The notes under the pieces: model-generated | The model's input: only the letters and a program-made list of their open reading frames with translations | What the model was told of the DNA's origin: nothing | Database searches by the model: none | Position numbers and translations under genes: made by a program | Part shown: piece by piece, positions 1 through 8,600 of the stretch | Layout of the letters: the number at the start of each line of letters is the position of its first letter | How positions within the stretch are numbered: the first letter of the stretch is position 1 | Origin: VRUE01 sp963762205 | GTDB taxonomy: Bacteria > Actinomycetota > Thermoleophilia > Solirubrobacterales > 70-9 | Assembly (NCBI GenBank): GCA_963762205.1 | Contig: CAVXJZ010000003.1 | Location: 186,001-250,000, forward strand | Direction of reading: 5' to 3' | Length of the DNA: 64,000 bases

Positions 1-1
1 C

Positions 2-2734
2 GAACTGGGCAAGGACACCACCTATGGCCAGAACGTGCCGCTGCCTCCGGGCGAAAGCATCGGCGACACCTCACCCGGTGACAAGGACGTCAGCGTAGAT
101 CTCACGGACCTCGAGCCGGGAGAGACGTATCACTACCGGCTGACGGCGACCAACAGCTTCGAAACGACCGTCGGCAACGACGAAACGTTCACGACTCCGC
201 AACCGCCTTCGATCACCTCCTTCAATGCGGTCGACCTCACCGCGGACAGCGCCGTCCTGGTCGCCACGATCAACCCGAACGGCTACGCCACCGAATATTG
301 GTTCGAATACGGACCCACCAAATCCTATGGCACGGCTGTCCCGGTTCCCAATGGTGAATTGCCACCCGAAACGACTGTCCAGAGCATCGAAGTTCCGATC
401 AGTGGCCTGGAAGAACGGACGTACCACTTCCGACTCACAGCCGAAAGCGCGCGGGGCACGGTGGTGACGGAGGATCAGAGCTTCAACTTCAACCTGCCCG
501 AGTCCTGCCCGAACAAAATCCTCAGACAGGAAACGGGCTCGGCTTACGTGCCCGATTGCCGAGCCTACGAGCTCGTCTCGGCGAGGAACACCAACGGGAC
601 GGCATTGGCGCCGGGCGGTCCGACCTCGCCCACGGCGGCAGGCAAGTTCGCATACACCGGCTTCCTCAATCAGATCCCGGACTCCGGTGAACCGCAGACG
701 ACCGCGTTCGGAGTGGAACCGTACATGGCGACCCGCAAGCAGGACGGCTGGGTGACCAAGTACATCGGTGTCCCTGGCTCGAAGGCGATCGCCCAGTCAA
801 GCGCCCCAGGTTCTGAATACGGTGGTAATCCCACTGAATTCAACTGCTGGTACTGGGAAGAGGAACAGTGGGCGTGTCGCAGCGAAGTAGCGCATGCCCT
901 GCCACACGACGGCGGTCTGGAACACATCCTCGTCTGGAATCGCTACCAGAGGGGCATACTCGGCGGCGAAAAGGATGGGACCAACGGGCCGGAAGTCTAT
1001 GACAACGAAGGCCGACTGGTCGGGCAATTCCCCACCAATATGGATGAAGTCGAAGGTGCGGAGAAAACACTGGACGAAGGAGGGTGGCTCGGCTCGGCGA
1101 GAATCAACGCCGACTACACGCACTACGCCTTCTCGTCGATCAAAACCGCCTTCGCGGCCGGCGGCCTGGTCGAACCGCCTGGCTCCGTCTACGACAACGA
1201 CATCCAGACGGGAGAAGTTCACCTCGTCTCCAAGAAGGAAAACGGCGAAGACATCGCGCTTGACCCGAAATCGCCGCTCAACGAAGAGTTCCTGCGGGTC
1301 CCGGGAATCTCGGATGACGGCAGCCACATCCTGATCTCCTCGGCCGCGCCAACCGAGCAGCTCGGCTACCGCTTCACTCGAAATGTGCATCTCTACATGG
1401 CCGTCAACGAAGGCGGCGGCAACTATGCGCACTACGACATAACCAGGGACAAGGAAGGGAAAGACGTCGGGGTCTACTACGAAGTAAACGACATGACCGC
1501 CGACGGGTCGAAGGTCTTCTTCATCACCAACAAGCAGATGACGGCCGACGACACCGATACCAGCAGGGACCTGTTCGAATGGAGCGAGGACAGGGCCAGA
1601 AACGAAGAAGAGCCGTTGGTCCGGGTGTCCATCGGCAACAATGGAGCGGGCAACACTGACGAATGTGACCCCGTCAAAGAAACGAAGAAGAACGGCGGCG
1701 GGGGAGCGGCACAAGAAAGACCGTGGACGGAAGGCCTCCAGGGCGAAGGGCTGAAAGTCGTTGATTGCAGCGTCAGGTTCCCATTGCTCTGGCCCGGCGA
1801 CAGCGCCTCGGAAATAGGAAATCTGTTCGACACGCGTCTCGCCTCCGAGACGGGCGAAATCTACTTCTACTCGCCGGAGCGCCTCGACGGGTCCCGTGGC
1901 TTCCCCAACAAACGCAACCTCTACGTCTGGCGCGACGGGAAGGCGCAGTTCGTCGCGGCCTTCGATCCCAGTCACGACGGCACCCGGACCCTGAAGGCCG
2001 CGGAACGCATCAACGTCTCGCCCGACGGGGGGAACATGGCGTTCATCACGAAAACGCGGCTGACCGCCTACGACAACGCCGGAAAGTCCGAGATGTACCA
2101 CTACAACCCGGAAACCCGCGTGATCAAATGCGTGTCCTGCCGGCCCGACGGGAATCCTCCGATCTCGGACGTCGAAGGCTCCACCAACGGCCTCTTCATG
2201 AGCGACGACGGCCGCACCTTCTGGTCGACCAAGGACTCGCTGACGCCGCGCGACGCCAATCAGAACATCGACGTCTACGAGTTCGTCGAAGGACGGCCGC
2301 AGCTGATCACCACCGGCACCAGCGACGATGCCGGAACCGGGGCCCTGCATCCCGGCCTGGTCGGCGTCACCGGAGACGGCAGCGATGTCTTCTTTGCGAC
2401 CTTCCAGACGCTCGTCGAGCAGGATGAAAACGGCGAGCAGTACAAGTTCTACGACGCGCGTACAAACGGCGGCTTCGCGCCCGCGCCACTGAGTCCGCCG
2501 TGCCAGGCAGCAGACGAGTGCCATGGGGATGTGCCGGCGGCACCGGCCAACCCCCAGTTCGGCACATCGGCCCGGCTGGGGAACGGCGGGAACTGGAAGT
2601 CCAGTGGCAAGAAGAAGCACCGTAAGAAGCACAAGCGCCACGGAAGGTGCAAGCGCGGCAAGCGCGGCAAGGCGGCGAAGAAGTGCCGAGCCAAGAAGAA
2701 GAAGGCCGCTTCAAGGGGGCGCAGGCATGGCTGA
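2..2734 (+). CDS. Giant exported protein, family A type 1 (A1), 5' partial
   Basis: The reading frame is open from base 2, so the start and signal peptide lie left of the window. The visible part begins inside fibronectin-III-like modules: the motifs YHYRLTATNSF and YWFEYGPTKSYG recur at roughly 100-residue spacing. Next comes the family signature CPN...RQETGS...DCRAYELVS at about base 515-570. A long second half follows with propeller-like repeats of the type DDGSHILISS and SPDGGNMAFITKTRL, and a CVSC pair near base 2130. The end has the motif CQAADECHG (about 2500-2526), a Gly/Asn-rich linker and a Lys/Arg/His-rich tail (about 2605-2731). No transmembrane helix follows the motif. It overlaps B1 by 8 nt. 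The role is unknown; a surface or wall-associated protein is inferred. Its homologues here are A3 and A5. Confidence 0.85.
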   Translation, partial: ELGKDTTYGQNVPLPPGESIGDTSPGDKDVSVDLTDLEPGETYHYRLTATNSFETTVGNDETFTTPQPPSITSFNAVDLTADSAVLVATINPNGYATEYWFEYGPTKSYGTAVPVPNGELPPETTVQSIEVPISGLEERTYHFRLTAESARGTVVTEDQSFNFNLPESCPNKILRQETGSAYVPDCRAYELVSARNTNGTALAPGGPTSPTAAGKFAYTGFLNQIPDSGEPQTTAFGVEPYMATRKQDGWVTKYIGVPGSKAIAQSSAPGSEYGGNPTEFNCWYWEEEQWACRSEVAHALPHDGGLEHILVWNRYQRGILGGEKDGTNGPEVYDNEGRLVGQFPTNMDEVEGAEKTLDEGGWLGSARINADYTHYAFSSIKTAFAAGGLVEPPGSVYDNDIQTGEVHLVSKKENGEDIALDPKSPLNEEFLRVPGISDDGSHILISSAAPTEQLGYRFTRNVHLYMAVNEGGGNYAHYDITRDKEGKDVGVYYEVNDMTADGSKVFFITNKQMTADDTDTSRDLFEWSEDRARNEEEPLVRVSIGNNGAGNTDECDPVKETKKNGGGGAAQERPWTEGLQGEGLKVVDCSVRFPLLWPGDSASEIGNLFDTRLASETGEIYFYSPERLDGSRGFPNKRNLYVWRDGKAQFVAAFDPSHDGTRTLKAAERINVSPDGGNMAFITKTRLTAYDNAGKSEMYHYNPETRVIKCVSCRPDGNPPISDVEGSTNGLFMSDDGRTFWSTKDSLTPRDANQNIDVYEFVEGRPQLITTGTSDDAGTGALHPGLVGVTGDGSDVFFATFQTLVEQDENGEQYKFYDARTNGGFAPAPLSPPCQAADECHGDVPAAPANPQFGTSARLGNGGNWKSSGKKKHRKKHKRHGRCKRGKRGKAAKKCRAKKKKAASRGRRHG

Positions 2735-5657
2735 GCGCGAGACCAGCGAGGAGATCACGACGATGGACGGAAACGGAACGATGGTCGCGACGACGACCAC
2801 GCTGGAGGGCCGAAACTCGGCCGGCCGTTGGCCCGCCCTGGCGCTTGCGGGTGCCCTCACGGCACTCCTGCTGGCGATCGCCATCTTCTCGGGCTCCGCC
2901 CGTGCAGACGATCCCGTCGGCTCGCAGGTGTTCCAGTTCAACAGCTATCCGTCGTCGACCCAGGCGGGTGGTCACCCGGACGTCTACACCGAATTCGAAC
3001 TCGGCAGCCGGATCACCACCGTCCCACCGGTCGATTGCCGGTGCAATGACCCGAAAGAGGTGACGGTTCACTCGCCCGCGGGACTGATCGCCAACCCACA
3101 CGTCGTCGCGGAGTGCAAGATCGCGCAGTTGGTGCTGGGCGAATGCTCATCCGACGCCCAGGCGGGCCAGGCGATGATCCAATTCCTGGGTAGCTACATC
3201 GTGTTGCCGATGTACCGGACCCCCCCGGCCCCGGGGCAGGCAGGGCGTTTCGCCTTCACCATCCCCTTCGGCTCCAAGATCCCTCAGTTCTTGGTCGCCG
3301 AAGCGCGCACCGACAGCGACTACGGGCTCGACATCGCCGCGGTGGGAATCTCCCACCTCGTCCCTCTCGAATTCACCGCCCCGATGTTCTGGGGCGTTCC
3401 CGGCGAACACTATTACGACTTCCTCAGAATCCCACCGAGCGAGGCGAAAACCGAAAACGGCGGAGCGCTTCAGTGCAAAGAAAGCCCGATTCCGTATCTC
3501 GTCAAACGAGACGTGGCCAGCCTGATCGCGGCGTGCGGCCAATTCGGGTGGACCGTCCGGGACATCCCGTCCTCGCTGCCGATCGCGCCGATGATGCAGA
3601 ACCCGACCACCTGCGCCGGGCCGTTGGAGAGCACGATCGACGTCCTCGCCTATGACCTCGGCCGGACTCACGCCTCGGACCCGTGGCCTGCGACGACGGG
3701 TTGCGACGGACTCAGCTTCGACCCGAGCCTCGGCGCCAACCCGACCACGACGAACACCGACAGCCCATCGGGGCTCGAGCTCAACATCGATGTGCCTCAG
3801 TTCCAGGATCCCACCACCCCGTCGCCATCCGAGCTCAAAGCCAGCGTGATGACGCTGCCCGAGGGCTTTTCGCTCAATCCCAGCGCAGCTCCCGGTAAGG
3901 CGACCTGCTCCGACATCCAGTCCTCGGTGGGAACCAAGGAAGAGGCGCACTGCCCGGAGTACTCCAAGGTGGGAACCGTGACGATCGACAGCTCTGCGTT
4001 GCCGGGGCCGATACACGGCTTCGCCTATCTGGGCGAGCAGAAGCCGGGCGAACCGTACCGGCTGGTCGTCTCCGCGAACGGATTCGGTGTTGCCGTGAAG
4101 CTTCTCGGGACGGTCCACGCGGACCCACAGACCGGGCAGCTCGTCGCCGGCTTCGAGGATCTGCCGCAGACACCATTCCAGAAATTCGTCATCCACTTCT
4201 TCGGCGCCGAGCGAGGGCTGCTCGCGACTCCGACCCACTGCGGCCAGTATCCGGTGACGAGCGAGTTCACTCCCTGGGATACCGCTCTGTCGAATCAGAA
4301 GCAGACCCAGTTCTTCGTGCTCGACCACGGCCCCAACGGCACGCCGTGTCCGGGCGCCACTCGAGAGTTCTCACCGGGCTTCGAGGCGGGGACGAAGAGC
4401 GTCGCTGCCGCGGCTTATGCCGGCTTCGCCCTCCGGGTCACACGCGGGGACGGCAACCAGAACCTCAATGGCATATCCGTCAAGACCGCTCCAGGATTCC
4501 TCGCGAAGCTGCGTGGAATTCCCTATTGCCCCGAGACGGCGATCGTCGGGCTGAGCGACCCCGGCCACAGCGGACGCGCGGAGCTTGCGAATCCCGCCTG
4601 TCCTGCGGCCAGCGAGGTGGGCACCGCCGACGCTGCCACCGGCGCGGGCACGCGGCCGCTCTACAACTCCGGAAAGATCTACCTGGCCGGTCCCTACAAA
4701 GGCGATCCGCTCAGCCTCGTCATCGTGGTCCCCGCCGTGGCCGGCCCCTACGACCTCGGAAACGTCGTCGTCAGGGCCGCCGTCCACGTGGACCCGACAA
4801 CGCTGCAGATCACGGCGATATCCGATCCGCTGCCTCAGATCTTCGAAGGCATCCCACTGCGTACTCGCATGATTCAGGTCGACCTGAATCGCCCGAATTT
4901 CACCCTCAACCCGACGAATTGCGAACCGTTGTCGGTCGACGGATCGATCGCCGGCGACCAGGGCTCCGCCACGAACGTCAACGCTCCATTCCAAGTCGCC
5001 AACTGCACGGACCTCGACTACGGGCCCAACCTGACGCTCCGGATGAAGGGCGGTCCCAACCGCCTCGGCCATCCGGGGATCACCGCGATCCTCACGACCA
5101 AGCCCGGTGAAGCCAACTCACGGCGCGTCTCGGTGACGTTGCCCCGCGGCGAGCTCCTCGACAACTCGCAGATCGGCACGGTCTGCACGCGACCGCAATT
5201 CGCCGCCGACAGCTGCCCGGCAGGTTCGCGACTCGGATCCGCGACGGCGTGGTCGCCGCTGCTCGACAGGCCCGTGCAGGGTTCGGTCTACCTCCGCTCG
5301 TCCCGCCATCGCCTTCCCGACCTGGTCGCAGACCTTCAGGGACAGGTCGATGTCGAGCTGTCGGCTCGAATCGACGCTGCGAAGGGCGGGCGTCTGCGCG
5401 CTCACTTCGGCTCTATTCCGGATGTACCGGTCACAAGGTTCGTCCTGAACCTGCAGGGAGGCAAGAAGGGACTGGTACAGAACAGTCGCGGCCTGTGTGG
5501 CAAGCACCCGAAGGCCAAGGTCGCAATGGCCGGTCAGAACGGGTGGAGCCTCAAGGATCAGGTCCGTCTCCGCGTGTCATGCGGGTCGAAGCGGAAGCGC
5601 AAGCGTAATGCGAGTCACCGCGCAAGTCGAAAAGCCGGCAGAGGGGCGGTGCGGTAA
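2727..5657 (+). CDS. Exported protein, family B type 1 (B1)
   Basis: This 976-residue protein is intact. ATG 2727 is preceded by AAGGGGG at 2713-2719 and overlaps the end of A1, implying translational coupling. An alternative ATG at 2763 also has a good GAGGAG site. A hydrophobic stretch at about residues 35-55 ends in GSARA, giving a Sec-type signal peptide with a long N-region. Family landmarks in order are STQAGGHPD, DSDYGLDIA, TLPEGFSLNPSA, FFGAERGLLATPTHC, YLAGPYKGDPLSL, NFTLNPTNC and GGKKGLVQNSRGLCG. A last Cys (VSCG) is followed by a basic tail of Lys/Arg/His. No catalytic motif is recognisable. The sequence looks beta-rich and may be an extracellular scaffold or binding protein. It is paralogous to B3 and B5. 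Confidence 0.85.
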   Translation: MAERETSEEITTMDGNGTMVATTTTLEGRNSAGRWPALALAGALTALLLAIAIFSGSARADDPVGSQVFQFNSYPSSTQAGGHPDVYTEFELGSRITTVPPVDCRCNDPKEVTVHSPAGLIANPHVVAECKIAQLVLGECSSDAQAGQAMIQFLGSYIVLPMYRTPPAPGQAGRFAFTIPFGSKIPQFLVAEARTDSDYGLDIAAVGISHLVPLEFTAPMFWGVPGEHYYDFLRIPPSEAKTENGGALQCKESPIPYLVKRDVASLIAACGQFGWTVRDIPSSLPIAPMMQNPTTCAGPLESTIDVLAYDLGRTHASDPWPATTGCDGLSFDPSLGANPTTTNTDSPSGLELNIDVPQFQDPTTPSPSELKASVMTLPEGFSLNPSAAPGKATCSDIQSSVGTKEEAHCPEYSKVGTVTIDSSALPGPIHGFAYLGEQKPGEPYRLVVSANGFGVAVKLLGTVHADPQTGQLVAGFEDLPQTPFQKFVIHFFGAERGLLATPTHCGQYPVTSEFTPWDTALSNQKQTQFFVLDHGPNGTPCPGATREFSPGFEAGTKSVAAAAYAGFALRVTRGDGNQNLNGISVKTAPGFLAKLRGIPYCPETAIVGLSDPGHSGRAELANPACPAASEVGTADAATGAGTRPLYNSGKIYLAGPYKGDPLSLVIVVPAVAGPYDLGNVVVRAAVHVDPTTLQITAISDPLPQIFEGIPLRTRMIQVDLNRPNFTLNPTNCEPLSVDGSIAGDQGSATNVNAPFQVANCTDLDYGPNLTLRMKGGPNRLGHPGITAILTTKPGEANSRRVSVTLPRGELLDNSQIGTVCTRPQFAADSCPAGSRLGSATAWSPLLDRPVQGSVYLRSSRHRLPDLVADLQGQVDVELSARIDAAKGGRLRAHFGSIPDVPVTRFVLNLQGGKKGLVQNSRGLCGKHPKAKVAMAGQNGWSLKDQVRLRVSCGSKRKRKRNASHRASRKAGRGAVR

Positions 5658-5687
5658 GCGATGGGAATGCAGAGGAGAGAGCCAGAG

Positions 5688-8600
5688 ATGACGGAGAAGC
5701 TGATCGCACAGGGCAGGAGGGTCACGAGGTGGTTGTCCCTCGCAGTGCTCGCGTCGGCGCTGGCGGTGTGCGCGTTCGCCTCGTCCGCCTCGGCCGAAGT
5801 GACATACCAAACCTCGTTCGGCTCCGCGGGAACCGGCGGCGGTCAGTTCAACGGTCCGGCCGGCATCGCGCAAAACATCTCTACCGGGAATCTATACGTC
5901 GCCGATCGGCTCAACAACCGCATCCAGGAGCTCGACGAAACAGGCGAATTTCTGCGGGCGTGGGGTTACGACGTCGTCGAAAGCGGTGTCGACAACAAAC
6001 CATACGTCGACGAGGTGCAGCGGGTCACGGTCAAGGGAGTCGCGGGAACCTTCACGCTGACCTTCGGAGGCGAAACGACCACGCCCATCGTATACAACGC
6101 GAGCGCGGGAACCGTGGAAACGGCGCTCAACGAACTGGCCGCCATCAACGGAACGGGTTCGGTCGTTGTGACCGGCGGACCGGGTAGTGCGTCCGGCTCG
6201 ACACCCTACGTGGTGACATTCGCCGGTGGTCTTGGCCAGAGCGATAGAGAACAGATCACGATTGATCGCTCGCAGCTGGCCAGCGCGGTTGGGACACAGC
6301 TGAGCTGTGAAGGGGTCGCATATTGGGCTTCGATCGAAGGTCACTTCGAATACCAGTGGCTACGCAACAACCAGGTGATCCCCGGGGCGACTTCGGCGAC
6401 CTACACCACGACCGCCAGCGACTCGGGCAAAGCGGTTCAGTGTGAAGTCACCACATGGTTCGAACAGTACGCGCCGTATCCCAAGGCGTGGGCGACAAAC
6501 GCCGATTACACGTTGATCGGCTCGGTCCCTTCGCCGGTGCCGCCGGTGCCGCCGGCGACGATCGCCAAACCCAGCGTCGTCAGCGGCAACCTCAACACTC
6601 CCGGCGAAGGCGGGACCCTGAAATGCAACGCGGGCTCCTGGGGAAATAGCCCGACGCAGTACACATACCAGTGGTTCTTCTCGCCCCGGACCCCGGAGGC
6701 ATTCACGGAACCGGTGACTACTGCGTCGACCAGTAATGAACTCACGCTGACCGAAGACGACGTCACCAAAAACGTTTTGATCCAGTGCAAGGTGACGGCG
6801 ACGAACGCCAGCGGCTCCACCACGATGTGGAGCGAAATCACATCGACCAACCCCGCTCCGCCGCGTGGTGGCCTCTACAACTTTGAAACACCCGTCGCCA
6901 AGCTGTCCTTCCCGGGGGGCGCCAGCGGAGTCTCGACTCAGGTCAACGGCGGAGCGGTCTTCGAGATCTGTAAAGCAGGCACGGATGACATCTGCAAAGC
7001 GGGCGTTGCAGGCCCGGGCCTCGGTCAATTCATAAAACCCCGCGGGATCACGATCGACAACTCGCCCGGCGGGAATGGAGCGATGTACGTCGGAGACGAC
7101 AAGAATTACCGGGTTCAGAAGCTGTCCACGGACGGCGATCCGATCTTCGAGATCGGCTACGGCGTCAACCAGACGACGGGCGGGAACTTCTGCTCGGTTG
7201 CATCCGGTGACGACTGCTACACGGCACGCCTCGGGACCTGTCAGTTCGGCCCCAACTGCCCGCTCGCGGACCTTTCTCCGGGAGCGCTCGGCGGCTGGTG
7301 GTGCTTCGACGGATGTTTCGGCATCGGCGCCAAACTCGGCTGGGACGAACTCGGCAACACGGTCGCCGTCGATGAAAACACCGGCAATCTCTATGTCATC
7401 GATCCGTACGAGCTCTCAAAACCGTGGGAACCGCGAATCCAAGCCTTTGACAGCTCCGGACAGTTCATCGGGCAGACGCGCCTTCCGAGGCCGACTGCGC
7501 CCGTCGAACCGACGTCGATAGCGGTCGACAGCGAAAGCAACGTGCTCGTCACCTTTGCCTACAACGCAAGGCGCGCGGTGGAAATCTTCCACCCGTCCGA
7601 GTTCACTCCCGAGGGAACCCAGAAGGGTTTTGCGGAACGCAACCAGGTCAACGAAGCCGGAGTGTCGATGAGCATGTCCGGAGACCCGACCAGCGAGAGG
7701 TTCTGGCTCGTCGACCGCAACGAAAGCGATTTCAACTACTCCTTCCCCAATAGCCCCAATCATGTCTGCGGGAGCTTCGAAAAAAGCGGTAACGCGCCGC
7801 GACGCGGTCTGATCGCCTACGACCCCGATCACAATTTCTACGACTGCACCGTTCCGCAAGGACCCGGCGCCATCACCAGCGCCTCCGGCCTGGTGGTCAG
7901 TTCGGACGGCACGACCGCCTACGTCGTCCTCCGCAAAGAGAACATGATCAAGGTCTTCAAACTCCCGCAGCCGACCCTGCCGACGGCCCAGGGTGGTTTC
8001 GTCGACGGAGTCACGGAGCACTCTGCGACCTTCCACGGGGAAGCGCGTCCCGGGTTCTCAGACACCGAAATCGGCTTCGAATACGGAACCAGTCCATGCA
8101 CGACGCCGAATGCCTGCACCGATCTGCCGGTCAAACATATCTACGGTCTGAATCTGTCGAGCTTCGAACTGCCGCTCGAAGGGCTCGAGCCCGCAACCAG
8201 GTACTACTACCGGGTGGTGGCATCGAATGATGTCGGAACGGTGTCTGGGCCCGAACGCACCTTCCGCACGTATCGGTTCATCGACCTCGTCAACGACAAA
8301 TGCGGCAACGTTCTTGCCCGCAAGCAGACCCGCACAGCCGGCGCTCTCGATTGCCGCGCCTACGAGCTCGCGTCGGCCGGATTCGCCGGCGGCTTCGACG
8401 TGACCTCGGACCTGGCGCCGGGTCAGGACCCGTTCGAGGGCCGCCCGGCAGCCGGCGGGAAGGTCCTCTACTCCGTGCAGGACGGAGGCATTCCGGGAAC
8501 CGGCAAACCGACCAATCGTGGTCCGGATCCCTATGTCGCGGTGCGTGACCAGGATTCCGAAAAGTGGGTCACGAAGTACGTCGGGATCCCTTCGGACATA

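Noticed and set aside
797..2641. Long minus-strand open frame of 614 codons
   Set aside because: It lies opposite A1, whose domains are clear. Its translation has no recognisable domain and reflects GC-rich third positions.
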